Source of the DNA: Pseudomonas tritici
GTDB taxonomy: Bacteria; Pseudomonadota; Gammaproteobacteria; Pseudomonadales; Pseudomonadaceae
Direction of reading: 5' to 3'
Assembly: GCF_014268275.3 (NCBI RefSeq)
Contig: NZ_CP077084.1
Span: 868,001-932,000 of the forward strand
Length of the DNA: 64,000 nucleotides
The notes under the pieces are model-generated. The model did not search any database and was not told the origin of the DNA. It worked only from the letters and a program-made list of their open reading frames with translations. A program made the translations under genes and the position numbers. Each line of letters starts with the position of its first letter. The stretch's first letter is position 1. Below are positions 7,471-17,417 of this stretch, in pieces.

Positions 7471-9540
7471 ATGACGCGCACTCGTAAAATCGTCGCTTGG
7501 TGCTGCGCCAGCTTCGTTCTGTTAATCGCCGTGGTGGTATTGGTTCTGGTGTTCTTCGACTGGAACCGCATCAAGCCGCCCCTCAATGCCAAGGTTTCCG
7601 AAGAGCTGCATCGACCGTTTGCCATCAACGGCAACCTGGCGGTGGTGTGGGCGCGTGAGCCCGACGAAGGCGGTTGGCGCGCCTGGGTGCCGTGGCCCCA
7701 TGTGATTGCCGAAGACCTGACCCTGGGCAACCCCGACTGGTCGAAAACCCCGCAAATGGTCACGCTTAAAAAGGTCGAATTGCGCATTTCGCCGCTGGCG
7801 TTGCTGGTGCAGCGCGTGGTGATCCCGCGCATTGACCTCACTGAGCCGAGTGCGCAATTGCAGCGTCTGGCCGACGGCCGCGCCAACTGGACCTTCAAGT
7901 TCGACCCCAAGGACCCGAACGCCGAACCCTCCAACTGGGTGGTGGACATCGGCGCTATCGGCTTCGACAAAGGCCACGTGACCCTCGACGACCAGACCCT
8001 CAAGACCCAGCTGGATGTCATCATCGACCCGCTGGGCAAACCCGTGCCCTTTGGTGAAATCGTTGGCGACGCCGATGCCAAGAAGGCTTTGGAAAAAGGC
8101 TCGGCGCCGCAGGACTATGCGTTTGGCCTCAAGGTCAAAGGCCAGTACCACGGCCAGAAACTCGACGGCACCGGCAAAATCGGCGGCCTGCTGGCGTTGC
8201 AAGACGCGGCCAAGCCGTTTCCGTTGCAGGCTCAGGTCAAGATTGCCGACACCAGCATCGCCCTGGCCGGCACCCTCACGGATCCGCTGAATCTGGGTGC
8301 CCTAGACCTGCGCCTGAAACTCGCAGGTTCCAGCCTGGGCAACCTCTACCCACTGACCGGCGTGACCCTGCCGGATTCGCCGGCCTATTCCACCGATGGT
8401 CACCTGATCGCCAAGCTGCACGAAGCCAGCGGCGCCTCGTTCCGCTACGAAAACTTCAACGGCAAGATCGGTAACAGCGATATTCACGGTAGCCTTGGCT
8501 ACGTCGCCAGCCAGCCGCGCCCCAAACTCAGCGGCGCGTTGGTGTCCAACCAACTGCTGATGACCGACCTCGCGCCCCTGATCGGCGCCGACTCGAATGC
8601 CAAGCAAAAAGCCCGTGGCGGCGACAGCAAACAACCCGCGACCAAAGTGCTGCCGGTGGAAGAGTTCCGCACCGAGCGCTGGCGTGTCATGGATGCCGAT
8701 GTGGAGTTCACCGGCAAGCGCATCGTGCACAGTGCCGATCTGCCCTTCACCGACCTCTACACCCATGTGGTGCTCAATGACGGCGAACTGAGCCTGGAGC
8801 CCCTGCGTTTCGGCGTGGCCGGCGGCAAGCTGGATGCACAGATTCGCCTGAACGGGCGCACCGCACCGATGGAAGGTCGCGCCAAACTGACTGCGCGTAA
8901 CTTCAAGCTCAAGCAGTTGTTCCCGACATTCGAACCGATGAAAACCAGCTTTGGTGAGCTCAACGGCGACGCCGACATTTCCGGTCGCGGCAACTCCGTG
9001 GCGGCACTGCTGGGCACCTCCAATGGTGACCTGAAGATGCTGATCAACGACGGCGCCATCAGCCGTGGTCTGATGGAAATCGCCGGGCTTAATGTGGGCA
9101 ACTACGTGGTGGGCCGACTGTTTGGCGACAAGGAAGTGAAGATCAATTGCGCCGCGGCGGACTTCGGCATCAAGACTGGCCTGGCGACGACGCGGTTGTT
9201 TGTGTTTGATACCGAGAACGCCATTATCTATATCGATGGCACGGCGAACATGGCCACGGAGCAACTGGACTTGACCATCAACCCCGAATCGAAAGGTTTC
9301 CGACTGTTCTCCCTGCGTTCACCGCTGTACGTCAACGGGCCGTTTATCAAGCCGAATGCCGGTGTGAAAGCCATTCCTCTGGCGCTGCGTGGCGCGGGCA
9401 TGGTGGCGCTGGGTGTGATCGCAGGGCCTGCGGCCGGTTTGCTGGCATTGATCGCACCCAGCGCCGACGCGCCTAACCAGTGCGCACCTTTGCTGCAACA
9501 GATGCGGGAAGGCAAAGCACCGAAAACAGTCAAAGGGTGA
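7471..9540 (+). CDS. AsmA-family protein
   Basis: A 689-residue protein with one N-terminal membrane anchor (about residues 8-30: IVAWCCASFVLLIAVVVLVL) and a long periplasmic domain. The start has the AsmA pattern FFDWNRIKPPLN and the C-terminal part carries the AsmA-like region with the ISGRGNS-like segment followed by LLGTSNGDLKMLINDGAISR. AsmA-type proteins span the envelope as lipid-channel bridges and influence outer-membrane phospholipid/LPS homeostasis. It is a single transcription unit; the specific lipid role is not readable here. Confidence 0.85.
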   Translation: MTRTRKIVAWCCASFVLLIAVVVLVLVFFDWNRIKPPLNAKVSEELHRPFAINGNLAVVWAREPDEGGWRAWVPWPHVIAEDLTLGNPDWSKTPQMVTLKKVELRISPLALLVQRVVIPRIDLTEPSAQLQRLADGRANWTFKFDPKDPNAEPSNWVVDIGAIGFDKGHVTLDDQTLKTQLDVIIDPLGKPVPFGEIVGDADAKKALEKGSAPQDYAFGLKVKGQYHGQKLDGTGKIGGLLALQDAAKPFPLQAQVKIADTSIALAGTLTDPLNLGALDLRLKLAGSSLGNLYPLTGVTLPDSPAYSTDGHLIAKLHEASGASFRYENFNGKIGNSDIHGSLGYVASQPRPKLSGALVSNQLLMTDLAPLIGADSNAKQKARGGDSKQPATKVLPVEEFRTERWRVMDADVEFTGKRIVHSADLPFTDLYTHVVLNDGELSLEPLRFGVAGGKLDAQIRLNGRTAPMEGRAKLTARNFKLKQLFPTFEPMKTSFGELNGDADISGRGNSVAALLGTSNGDLKMLINDGAISRGLMEIAGLNVGNYVVGRLFGDKEVKINCAAADFGIKTGLATTRLFVFDTENAIIYIDGTANMATEQLDLTINPESKGFRLFSLRSPLYVNGPFIKPNAGVKAIPLALRGAGMVALGVIAGPAAGLLALIAPSADAPNQCAPLLQQMREGKAPKTVKG

Positions 9541-9626
9541 TTGCTGAAAATCACCCACTTGCCCATTAATCAAACGATGTGTCGCAACAGCGCTAGCGAA
9601 CATTCTGCGCCAGCGGTGTTGCGACC

Positions 9627-10940
9627 CTAGGCAATCTGGGTCGCAAACCTGCCCACCGCATCGACCACTCGTTTGGCGCCATCCTGAATCTCAACAATGA
9701 CGTGGCCCGCCTGGGTGGCGAGTTCAAGACCTTGCTCTGCCTGGGATTTGCTGTTTGCCATCTCGGCGACGGTCTCATCCACCAGCTTCTGGTTCTGCAA
9801 GACAACCGATGCAATTTCTTCGGTAGCCGTGCTGGTACGCCCAGCCAATTGCCGAACCTCATCCGCCACGACCGCAAAACCGCGCCCCTGCTCACCTGCG
9901 CGCGCGGCTTCAATCGCAGCGTTCAATGCCAGCAAGTTGGTTTGTTGGGCAATACTACTGATCGTCTGGATGATCGAGCTGATCAACAATGACTGCTTGC
10001 CGAGCGCTTCAACGCCGCCAGAGGCCGCCTGCATATCAACGGCGACTTTACGCATGGTGTGCATCGTGTCGTTAACCACGACGGCGCCGCGCTGAGCCGT
10101 CACGTCAGTCTGCTGGGAGATTTCAAATGCAGTTTGGGCGGCTTCACTGACGGCTTGTTCACGGGCCACCTGGTCGGTGACCACCGTTGCAAACTTAACG
10201 ACCTTGCAGAGTGTGCCTTCGGTGTCGTACACCGGGTTATAAGTCGCCTCCAGCCATACAGTCTGACCGCGACTGTCCATTCGTTCGAAGCGGCCAGCAA
10301 CAAATTCACCCTTGTTCAGCGTTGACCAAAAATCCTTGTAGTTCTGCGACGAAGCTTCTTCTGGCTTGCAGAAAATACGGTGGTGACTGCCTTTCGCTTG
10401 GCTCAAGTTGTAGCCCATGGCTTTTAAAAACTGCTCATTCGCCATGAGCACATGCCCGGATAGGTCGAACTCGATCACCGCCGTCGAACGCAGCAGCGCG
10501 TCAATGAACGAGGCGTTTTCCGAGGCTTTTTCTACGCGGGACGTAATGTTGGTCGCATAGCAAGCGATATGACTTAACCGGCCAGTCGCCTCGGTTATGG
10601 GCTGCCAATGAGCATGAATCCACACTAACGAACCGTCAGCATGCAGGTAACGGTATTCGTCAGAGATCGATTTACCTGCGGCGACGGCGGCTCGAAAGTT
10701 GTGAAAGCACGGCAGCTTGGAGACGTACTGGGGAACGATATCGGCCATGGCACGGCCCAGAAGCTGATTCTGGGTGTAGCCCAAGGCCTGTGCGAAATTG
10801 TCGTTGCAGGCGGTAATTTTAAATGTCGAATCGATACTCAGCGTCAGCATTTCATGGCTGAGTCCATCACGCAGTTGGCGCAGCTGCGCCAGCTCGGCTG
10901 TCTGAGATTGAAGCTGGTTCTTGATTTTGGTATTGAACAT
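9627..10940 (-). CDS. Soluble PAS-PAS chemoreceptor (BdlA/Aer-like)
   Basis: A 437-residue cytoplasmic methyl-accepting protein with no membrane segments. Two PAS domains (about residues 20-140 and 145-265, with [14 protein letters not shown] coil before them) precede a short MCP signalling domain. The signalling tip includes [20 protein letters not shown] and [18 protein letters not shown]. Domain order and length match BdlA of P. aeruginosa (biofilm dispersion) and soluble Aer-type energy sensors. No flavin or haem ligand is obvious, so the signal sensed is unknown. A FliA-like -10 lies upstream. Confidence 0.85.
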   Translation of the reverse strand: MFNTKIKNQLQSQTAELAQLRQLRDGLSHEMLTLSIDSTFKITACNDNFAQALGYTQNQLLGRAMADIVPQYVSKLPCFHNFRAAVAAGKSISDEYRYLHADGSLVWIHAHWQPITEATGRLSHIACYATNITSRVEKASENASFIDALLRSTAVIEFDLSGHVLMANEQFLKAMGYNLSQAKGSHHRIFCKPEEASSQNYKDFWSTLNKGEFVAGRFERMDSRGQTVWLEATYNPVYDTEGTLCKVVKFATVVTDQVAREQAVSEAAQTAFEISQQTDVTAQRGAVVVNDTMHTMRKVAVDMQAASGGVEALGKQSLLISSIIQTISSIAQQTNLLALNAAIEAARAGEQGRGFAVVADEVRQLAGRTSTATEEIASVVLQNQKLVDETVAEMANSKSQAEQGLELATQAGHVIVEIQDGAKRVVDAVGRFATQIA

Positions 10941-10970
10941 GGGAAAACCGCCTGTTGGGTCTTGATAAGG

Positions 10971-10978
10971 CTATCGGC
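10971..10978 (-). promoter_or_regulatory. Possible FliA (sigma-28) -10 element
   Basis: The minus strand reads GCCGATAG, one base from the flagellar -10 consensus GCCGATAA, 31-38 bp upstream of the PAS-chemoreceptor start. The -35 is weak (CCAA instead of TAAA at the ideal spacing), so this is tentative. Confidence 0.3.
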
Positions 10979-11010
10979 AAAGTCAGCAGCTTGTTGGTCC
11001 TTTGCGACGC

Positions 11011-12651
11011 CTAAGCAGCGCTGAAGAACGCAACTTTTGCAGTAAGGCGATCCGCCAACTGCGCGAGTTCCATGCTCGCCGTTGCCACTTGGCGTGAGCC
11101 GGTGGCGGACTGCACGGTGGATGCGTGAATACGGTTGATGTTTTGCGCCACGTCTTCGGCCACGCTGTTCTGCTGCGAGGAGGCACTGGCGATTTGGGCG
11201 TTCATGTCGCTGATCGCACCCACCTGCTCGCTGATCTTGGCTAACGCACTCTGCGCCCTACGGGTTTGCGCCACGGTTTGGCTTGCCAGCTCGCAGCTGT
11301 CACGCATGGTTTGCGAGGCGGTTTCAGTGCCCACTTGCAGCGTGCTGATCATCTCCCGAATTTCCTCGGTCGACCGCTGAGTCCGGTTGGCCAGCGAGCG
11401 CACCTCATCGGCGACTACCGCAAACCCGCGCCCATGCTCTCCAGCCCGCGCGGCCTCAATGGCGGCGTTCAGGGCCAGCAAGTTGGTTTGCGCAGCGATG
11501 GAGTTGATAACATCGATCACTGACTCGATCTTTTCGCTGTGTTTGGACACCTGGTTCACAGTGCCTGTGGTCTGCTCCAGCGTGACGGCCAGTTGTTCGA
11601 TGGCCAGTGTGGTGCTAGCCACCAGTCGATTGCCGCTTTCCACTTCTATATCAGCCAACCGGGATGCCTCAGCTGCCTGCGCGGCATACCCTGAGACTTC
11701 ATTCACCGTTGCCGCCATTTGCGTGATGGCGGTGGCCACCTGCTCGGCTTCACGGGTTTGCAGGCTGATCTGGTCATTGTTGGCCGATGAAGTGGCAGAC
11801 AATTGAGTCGACGAGTGATTGACCTCTTGGGCCGCCCTGCGCACTTGCTGGATAGTCTCTGCCAGGTGGCTAAGTGCGTCTTTCAATACGCCCATCACGC
11901 TATTGGGGTACTTCGTGGCTATCGTCTGGTTCAGATCACCCGCTGCCAACCGCGCGATGGCCAATGCAACTTCCGTAGGCTCTGCGCCCAGCGTGGAGTT
12001 GACGAAGCGAATAATTACCGCCGACAACATAATGCTCAACAACAGGGCAATGCCGGTCGCGATGATCATCAGCGTACTGAACTGGCTGGCGGTTGCTTGC
12101 ACCGCGCCAAGCTTCGCCTTGATTGACGCCTCTTCATAGTCGATCAGCGCATTCACGCGCTTGAGCCACTCGCTGTATTCCAAAGACGTTTGACGCATCA
12201 GCAGCGCTTGGGCGCCCGGAATATCGCCCGCTTGGCGCAGGGAGATTATGGCCTGGGTAGATGCCAGGGTTTGTTGTTCGATGGCCTTGATGGCGCTCAG
12301 TAATCGAACCTCTTCGGCGGTGACGCGGGTGCCCTTGAACAGCTGGTCCATAGGGGCCGCCGAGTCGGAGTAGGCCTTTTCCAGGGCTCGAATCTCATCC
12401 AAGTGTTTTTCCAGGTCCGCGTTGTTCGCCACCAGCACTGCATCCCGGATCGCAATGGCTCGGTTATGCACGCTGCCGCGGAAATTGATTGCGTAGCGCT
12501 GTACCTTCGCAGCGTTTTCGCTGACGTCGCCCAAGGTGGAATCAATAAACGCCACGCGCTGAATGCCGATGGCAGTGATCACTACAAGAAGCGCCAGGAT
12601 GGCCGCGAAGCTAAGCCCTATACGTGTGGCCAACGAAAGCGTTTTCTTCAT
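11011..12651 (-). CDS. Methyl-accepting chemotaxis protein with 4-helix-bundle sensor
   Basis: A 546-residue transmembrane chemoreceptor. TM1 is at about 11-31, followed by a periplasmic four-helix-bundle ligand domain (about 32-190), TM2 at about 192-213, a HAMP domain (about 214-268), and the cytoplasmic signalling domain with hairpin tip [20 protein letters not shown] and [18 protein letters not shown]. It would report a chemical signal to CheA/CheW. The ligand cannot be read from sequence. No C-terminal pentapeptide tether is present. It is transcribed in the same direction as the PAS chemoreceptor 70 bp downstream. Confidence 0.92.
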   Translation of the reverse strand: MKKTLSLATRIGLSFAAILALLVVITAIGIQRVAFIDSTLGDVSENAAKVQRYAINFRGSVHNRAIAIRDAVLVANNADLEKHLDEIRALEKAYSDSAAPMDQLFKGTRVTAEEVRLLSAIKAIEQQTLASTQAIISLRQAGDIPGAQALLMRQTSLEYSEWLKRVNALIDYEEASIKAKLGAVQATASQFSTLMIIATGIALLLSIMLSAVIIRFVNSTLGAEPTEVALAIARLAAGDLNQTIATKYPNSVMGVLKDALSHLAETIQQVRRAAQEVNHSSTQLSATSSANNDQISLQTREAEQVATAITQMAATVNEVSGYAAQAAEASRLADIEVESGNRLVASTTLAIEQLAVTLEQTTGTVNQVSKHSEKIESVIDVINSIAAQTNLLALNAAIEAARAGEHGRGFAVVADEVRSLANRTQRSTEEIREMISTLQVGTETASQTMRDSCELASQTVAQTRRAQSALAKISEQVGAISDMNAQIASASSQQNSVAEDVAQNINRIHASTVQSATGSRQVATASMELAQLADRLTAKVAFFSAA

Positions 12652-13070
12652 GGCTAGCTCGGAAATTCGCCCTGCACTGGGCTGAGTTGATGCGGATGAC
12701 GCGAATGGCGCTATTAGCCGCTCACGTTGAGTTCATTGACGATACGTCGGTGCAATAAGGGCCATCCAGTTAGCAATACTCACTGCATTGATAGCTATGT
12801 GCTATCGGGCAGGGTCGCCGAGCAGGCTCCATCAAAAAACTAAATTCACAGCGGCGTGGGTGCCCGTTGTCAGCGATGGATTTTGAGCCTATCGTGCCAT
12901 TAAACTTATACAGGATGCATATCATTGTACAAGAATTAGCGGTGACCACTGACGCTTTATTTTGATGGTGAGTGCCCACTTTGCGCTCGAGAATCAGTTG
13001 CGCGGCGATGTGGCGTCAGCCTCGCTGTAGTGGCACTTTCTGATGCGTCACGGTAACCGCCCACACAGAC
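12652..13070. other. Intergenic region without a clear gene
   Basis: About 420 bp with lower G+C than its surroundings. A short open frame at 12770-12979 on the minus strand lacks a good ribosome site and protein-like composition. It presumably holds the promoter of the chemoreceptor gene. I see no RNA gene. Confidence 0.4.
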
Positions 13071-13106
13071 AAAAAGGGCGCGCTGGTTATCCAGCGCGCC
13101 CTTTTT
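13071..13106 (-). terminator. Rho-independent terminator of the ferritin-like gene
   Basis: A perfect 16-bp stem (13071-13086 with 13091-13106, core GGGCGCGCTGG/CCAGCGCGCCC), loop TTAT, with A/T runs on both sides. It lies 22 bp after the stop codon of the ferritin-like gene. Confidence 0.93.
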
Positions 13107-13127
13107 GGTATTCCGGTTTTTTTGGTA

Positions 13128-13658
13128 TTACAGGCTTTCGAGAATATCCGCCATGTCGTCGGCGTGCTCTTCTTCCTGGGCCAGGATTTCCTCGAAGAGA
13201 CGGCGCGTGGTCGGATCTTTGTCACCGATGTACTGGATGATTTCACGGTAGCTGTCCACCGCGATCCTTTCGGCCACCAGGTCTTCGTAGACCATTTCCT
13301 TCAAGCTGTTACCTGCCACGTATTGAGCGTGGGAGTTTTTCGACAGCAGATCCGGGTTGAACTCCGGTTCGCCGCCCAACTGCACGATGCGCTCGGCGAG
13401 TTTGTCGGCGTGCTCGGCTTCCTGGGTGGCGTGCTCGAGGAACTCTTCTGCGGCTACATGGGCTTTGACGCCGCTGGCCATGAAGTAATGGCGCTTGTAG
13501 CGCAGTACGCAGACCAGTTCGGTCGCGAGCGAGCCGTTGAGCAAGCGGATGATTTCTTCGCGGTCGGCGTCGTAGCCTTCGGTCACGGCACCGTTTTCGA
13601 CGTTCTGGCGGGCGCGTTGGCGCAGGGTTGCTACGTCAGTCAAGTTTGCTTCAGTCAT
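13128..13658 (-). CDS. Ferritin-like (bacterioferritin-type) protein
   Basis: A 176-residue four-helix ferritin-like protein. Metal-ligand residues of the diiron centre are visible in the helices: E in LATELVCVLRYKRHYF, the EFLEHATQEAEHAD helix, and the repeated E/H pattern near the end (ILAQEEEHADDMADIL). It should oxidise and store iron or protect against peroxide in the cytoplasm. From memory it corresponds to the PA4880 'probable bacterioferritin'. Start supported by AGGAG upstream; a strong terminator follows. Confidence 0.85.
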   Translation of the reverse strand: MTEANLTDVATLRQRARQNVENGAVTEGYDADREEIIRLLNGSLATELVCVLRYKRHYFMASGVKAHVAAEEFLEHATQEAEHADKLAERIVQLGGEPEFNPDLLSKNSHAQYVAGNSLKEMVYEDLVAERIAVDSYREIIQYIGDKDPTTRRLFEEILAQEEEHADDMADILESL

Positions 13659-13756
13659 CTCAATCTCCTGGTGCTAATCCGGTTTTACGCCACGCTCTAC
13701 CGGCGTGATCGCTCCAAGTTGTGAGTGTTGGCTGAAGCAAAAAGTTTTATCGGATT

Positions 13757-14656
13757 TCACAAGGCGTGCCCGGACAGCCTGACTTCCTCCTGCATCCACT
13801 GGAAAAACGCCCGTACCGGCGGGTGACGCTCACGGCCCGGTACACACAGCGCGCTGTAACCGGCACCGCCTACGCTGATCTGTGGTTGGAAAGGCACCAG
13901 CAAGCCCGTGGCAATGCTCTCCGACACCAGAATATTGCTGGCCAGGACCAAGCCCTGACCGGCGATGGCCGCTTGCAGCGCGTAGTGTTCTTCGTCGTAT
14001 TCACGCAGTGCCGGCGCGTCCTCCAACCAGCGTTCCCCGGCCTTTTCACACCAGGCTTGCCACCCCAGGGCATAGAGCCTGGAGTTGTGCCAGCGCACGC
14101 TGATCAGCGTCGGCACCTGCGTGTGGGCCAGCGCCACTTGTTCGGGGGAGCCGTACACCGCAAATCGCTCATCGAACAGGCACAGGCCGTAGAGGTTGGG
14201 GTAGTCATCGAGGCTGTAGCGGATTACCAGATCGACGCTGGCGTCTTGCTGCAGGTCAACGACGTCGCACTGGGTATCCAGGCGCAGGTTGATCCCCGGA
14301 TGAGCGGCATAAAAACGTCCCAGCCGCGGCACCAGCCATAACGCGGCAAAGGCCGGCGTGGTGGACAGGGTAAGGTGCCCAGCGCTGCGTTGTGGGCGTA
14401 AGGTGTCAACGCTTTGCGCCACATCCAGCAAGGCGCCGTGCAGGCTGTGGAACAGCCGTTCGCCACACGCCGTCAGGCGTACCTGGCGCGGTAGGCGCTC
14501 GAACAGCGGCACCCCTAGCCAGGTTTCCAGGCTGCGTATCTGGTGGGACACCGCTGTGGGCGTGACCGACAACTCCTGGGCCGCCGCCTTGAAGCTCAGC
14601 AGACGCGACGCCGATTCAAAGGTGCGCAGGGCAGTGAGGGGCAACGAGGCAAACAT
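13757..14656 (-). CDS. LysR-family transcriptional regulator (GcvA-like)
   Basis: A 299-residue LysR regulator. The N-terminal helix-turn-helix spans about residues 5-65 (LSFKAAAQELSVTPTAVSHQ), followed by a substrate-binding domain (about 90-295). The sequence PLTALRTFESASR near the start and the WLVPRLGRF segment are typical of the GcvA subgroup. It is divergent from the azoreductase gene, and a 21-bp palindrome sits between them, which suggests it regulates itself and that neighbour. The inducer is unknown. Confidence 0.88.
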   Translation of the reverse strand: MFASLPLTALRTFESASRLLSFKAAAQELSVTPTAVSHQIRSLETWLGVPLFERLPRQVRLTACGERLFHSLHGALLDVAQSVDTLRPQRSAGHLTLSTTPAFAALWLVPRLGRFYAAHPGINLRLDTQCDVVDLQQDASVDLVIRYSLDDYPNLYGLCLFDERFAVYGSPEQVALAHTQVPTLISVRWHNSRLYALGWQAWCEKAGERWLEDAPALREYDEEHYALQAAIAGQGLVLASNILVSESIATGLLVPFQPQISVGGAGYSALCVPGRERHPPVRAFFQWMQEEVRLSGHAL

Positions 14657-14666
14657 TCTGGCTCCA

Positions 14667-14687
14667 TGGATGAATTCAATTCATCCA
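14667..14687. promoter_or_regulatory. 21-bp palindrome, likely LysR operator
   Basis: Perfect 10-bp arms TGGATGAATT and AATTCATCCA around one central base. It contains a T-N11-A core (TGAATTCAATTCA), the generic LysR box. It lies 11 bp upstream of the lysR start, in the divergent lysR/azoreductase promoter region. Confidence 0.55.
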
Positions 14688-14792
14688 GATCAACTATTGC
14701 TCATTTGTTGGAAGCTGCGTGCAGCACTAGATTTGCAGGCAAGAGCAGCGACCATACAGGTTGCCTGAGTCTAACGCGCGAAGGTCCTACAG

Positions 14793-15434
14793 ATGAAAAA
14801 AATGCTAGTTGTCCATGCCAGTCCCCGGGGCGAACGCTCTCACTCCCGGCGCCTGGCCGAATCGTTCCTGGACGTGTGGCAGGCCGCCAACCCTGGTGCG
14901 CAGATCACCCGTCGCGAAGTCGGCCGGGCCTTCATTCCCCACGTCAACGAAGCGTTTGTGGCGGCGAATTTCTACCCCGAACCGCACTCTCTGCCCCGGG
15001 TCATGAAAGCTGACCTGCAGCTGAGCGATGAACTGGTCGGCGAGTTGATCGACCATGAAATCCTGGTGATTTCCATGCCCCTGTATAACTTCGGCGTACC
15101 CAGCGGTCTCAAGGCTTGGATTGACCAGATCGTGCGCATGGGCCTGACCTTTGACATCACTCAAGACAGCCAAGGTATCGCGCAGTACCAGCCTTTGCTC
15201 AAAGGCAAGCGTGCATTGATCATTACTAGCCGAGGCGGTAATGGGTTTGGTCCGGGTGGCGAATATGAATGGATGAACCATGCCGATCCGCACCTGCGCA
15301 CCGTGCTGGGTTATATCGGTATTGACGATGTGCGGGTGATCGCCGCCGAGGGTGAAGAGTCGGACAAGAGCGTTTTCCTGCGTGCCTGCGAGGAGGCCGA
15401 ACGCCAGTTGCACGATCTGGCCGGGCATTTTTAA
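14793..15434 (+). CDS. azoR: FMN-dependent NADH-azoreductase
   Basis: A 213-residue flavodoxin-fold NAD(P)H:quinone/azo reductase. The FMN phosphate-binding region is at the start ([20 protein letters not shown]), the isoalloxazine-binding stretch is [19 protein letters not shown], and the second flavin loop is [12 protein letters not shown]. It reduces quinones and azo compounds with two electrons in the cytoplasm. Divergent from a LysR regulator that probably controls it. Confidence 0.88.
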   Translation: MKKMLVVHASPRGERSHSRRLAESFLDVWQAANPGAQITRREVGRAFIPHVNEAFVAANFYPEPHSLPRVMKADLQLSDELVGELIDHEILVISMPLYNFGVPSGLKAWIDQIVRMGLTFDITQDSQGIAQYQPLLKGKRALIITSRGGNGFGPGGEYEWMNHADPHLRTVLGYIGIDDVRVIAAEGEESDKSVFLRACEEAERQLHDLAGHF

Positions 15435-15534
15435 AGAGCCCGCGTGTCACGGATTGGTCATGGTGCGGTCATGTCGATTTATGCAGTGTTGGTCTAGGAT
15501 GGATTTATCGTACTGAGACCAGGATGTCTGCTCC

Positions 15535-16425
15535 ATGCCCCACTCCCTTGCCACGCGTTATCCCCTGGTGCTGGTGCCTGGCATGCTCGGGTTCGTGCGC
15601 CTGGGGCTGTTCCCGTACTGGTACGGTATCGTCCCGGCACTGCGTGCGGGTGGCGCCCAGGTGTATCCCGTGCAGGTGGCACCGCTCGATTCCAGTGAAG
15701 TGCGCGGCGAGCAATTGCTGGTGCAGATCGAGCGCATCCGCCGCGAGACCGGGGCCGACAAGGTCAACCTGATCGGCCACAGCCAGGGCTCGCTCACCGC
15801 GCGATATGCGGCGGCCAAGCGACCGGAGTGGGTGGCGTCGGTGACGTCGGTGGCTGGGCCTAATCATGGCTCGGAGCTGGCCGACCATATCCACACCCAT
15901 TATCCCGTCGACGGCGCCAAGGGCCGGATCATGAGCGCGCTGTTTCACCTGGTCGCCTGGGTGATGGGCGTGCTGGAAACCGGCTATCGCGGTCCGCGCT
16001 TCAAGGCGGATCTGCAGGCGTCCCATAGGTCCCTGACCAGTGCGGGGGTGGCGCTGTTCAATCAGCAATATCCACAAGGATTGCCCGAGACCTGGGGCGG
16101 GCAGGGCGCCGAAGAGGTCAATGGGGTGCGCTATTACTCGTGGTCCGGCACCTTGCAGCCGGGCATCACTGACCGTGGCCGTAACCTGTTCGACGGTACG
16201 CACCGCAGTTGCCGTTTGTTCGCCCGCAGCTTTGTGCGGGAAAAGGGCCAGTGCGATGGCATGGTCGGGCGCTACAGCTCACACCTGGGGGTGGTGATCG
16301 GTGATGACTACCCCTTGGACCATTTCGATATCGTCAACCAATCGCTGGGTCTGGTGGGTAAGGGGGCCGAGCCTATTCGGTTGTTTGTCGAGCATGCACA
16401 AAGGCTTAAGGCTGCTGGGGTGTAA
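15535..16425 (+). CDS. Triacylglycerol lipase-like alpha/beta hydrolase
   Basis: A 296-residue protein of the Pseudomonas/Burkholderia lipase family (family I). It starts with YPLVLVPGMLGF (oxyanion-hole region), has the nucleophile elbow GHSQGS, the SVTSVAGPNHGSELAD segment typical of these lipases, and late Asp/His positions in CDGMVGRYSSHLG and DYPLDHFDIV. No signal peptide is visible, unlike the foldase-dependent secreted LipA, and no lif gene is adjacent, so it may act inside the cell or be released another way. Confidence 0.82.
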   Translation: MPHSLATRYPLVLVPGMLGFVRLGLFPYWYGIVPALRAGGAQVYPVQVAPLDSSEVRGEQLLVQIERIRRETGADKVNLIGHSQGSLTARYAAAKRPEWVASVTSVAGPNHGSELADHIHTHYPVDGAKGRIMSALFHLVAWVMGVLETGYRGPRFKADLQASHRSLTSAGVALFNQQYPQGLPETWGGQGAEEVNGVRYYSWSGTLQPGITDRGRNLFDGTHRSCRLFARSFVREKGQCDGMVGRYSSHLGVVIGDDYPLDHFDIVNQSLGLVGKGAEPIRLFVEHAQRLKAAGV

Positions 16426-16444
16426 CTGTGGGAGCAGGCTGTGT

Positions 16445-17320
16445 TCAGGCAGTACTGACGGGGGTAGTCCAACGCTCCGACAAAATCACCCCGCCCAACG
16501 TCAGCAAGCCGCCCACCAGGTGGTACAGCGCCAACTCTTCCTTCAACACCACCGCTGCAATCAGCGCGGTAATCAACGGCAGCAGGTTGAAAAACAGCGT
16601 GGTGCGGCTCGGGCCCAAGGTCTTCACCGAATGCATCCACGCCAGCGGCGCCAGCATCGAGGCCAGCAGGCACGCATACAGCACCAGCGGAATATTCGCC
16701 CAGCCAAGGCCGGCTTTTGCCGAGAACAGGAACAGCGGAAACAGCACCACCACGGCCACCAGCACCTGCAAATACAGCAACACCAGTGGTGGCAGGCGCA
16801 GTTGCCATTTTTTCAGCAGGGTGCTGTAGACCGCGTAGGCCAGGGTGGCGACCAGCATCATGCCGTCACCCAGGTTGACCCCGTGTTGCAGCAGTGCGCC
16901 CAGGCTGCCCGCCGACACCACCACGACTACGCCGGCAAACGACAGCACGGCACCGGTCAATGCGCCGTAGGTCAGGCGCTGGCCAAGGCTGATGATGGCC
17001 GCCGTGAGTGCCATCAACGGCATCAGCGACAGAATGATGCCCATATTGGTGGCGGTGGTTAGCGAGGCGGCGTAGTACGCCAGGCTCTGGTACACCGCCA
17101 TGCCGAGCGCGCCTAGGATGAAGATCTTGCCCAGGTTCGGGCGGATCAACGGCCAGTTGTCAATCACCGGCTTGAGCATGAACGGCGTAAACAGCAGCGC
17201 GGCCAGTAACCAGCGGTAAAACCCGATTTCAGCGGGGAAGATCGAACCCACCGCCAGCTTGTTGACCACGGTGTTGCCGGCCCAGATAAAAATGGCCAGC
17301 AGGGGATAAGCGTATTGCAT
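16445..17320 (-). CDS. DMT-superfamily (EamA) transporter
   Basis: A 291-residue inner-membrane protein with about ten hydrophobic helices in two EamA repeats, as in drug/metabolite exporters. I chose the ATG at 17320 (MQYAYPLLAIFIWAGNT), because the longer frame adds a non-membrane, unlikely N-terminus. The gene is divergent from an AraC-type regulator with a shared promoter region carrying three copies of a 10-bp site, so it is probably its target. Substrate is unknown. Confidence 0.87.
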   Translation of the reverse strand: MQYAYPLLAIFIWAGNTVVNKLAVGSIFPAEIGFYRWLLAALLFTPFMLKPVIDNWPLIRPNLGKIFILGALGMAVYQSLAYYAASLTTATNMGIILSLMPLMALTAAIISLGQRLTYGALTGAVLSFAGVVVVVSAGSLGALLQHGVNLGDGMMLVATLAYAVYSTLLKKWQLRLPPLVLLYLQVLVAVVVLFPLFLFSAKAGLGWANIPLVLYACLLASMLAPLAWMHSVKTLGPSRTTLFFNLLPLITALIAAVVLKEELALYHLVGGLLTLGGVILSERWTTPVSTA

Positions 17321-17359
17321 CGAAAGAAACCAGGCGTGTTGATGAGGCAGGATTATCCC

Positions 17360-17416
17360 TTGTCTGGATTGAAGCTTATACTGCGATCCAGACAAATGAC
17401 CTCTGTATCCAGACAA
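17360..17416. promoter_or_regulatory. Three copies of ATCCAGACAA, probable AraC-regulator operator
   Basis: Exact 10-mers: inverted at 17360-17369 (TTGTCTGGAT), direct at 17386-17395 and direct at 17407-17416. The two direct copies are 21 bp apart, two helical turns, as for AraC-family sites. The last copy ends one base before the regulator's ATG, which suggests autorepression. Confidence 0.6.
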
Positions 17417-17417
17417 T

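Noticed and set aside
9533..9559. Hairpin GGGTGATT/AATCACCC at the end of the AsmA-family gene
   Set aside because: Short stem overlapping the stop codon and no T run; not strong enough to call a terminator.
12770..12979. Small 69-codon frame in the gap before the ferritin-like gene
   Set aside because: No ribosome site, no recognisable composition or conserved motif; more likely promoter DNA.
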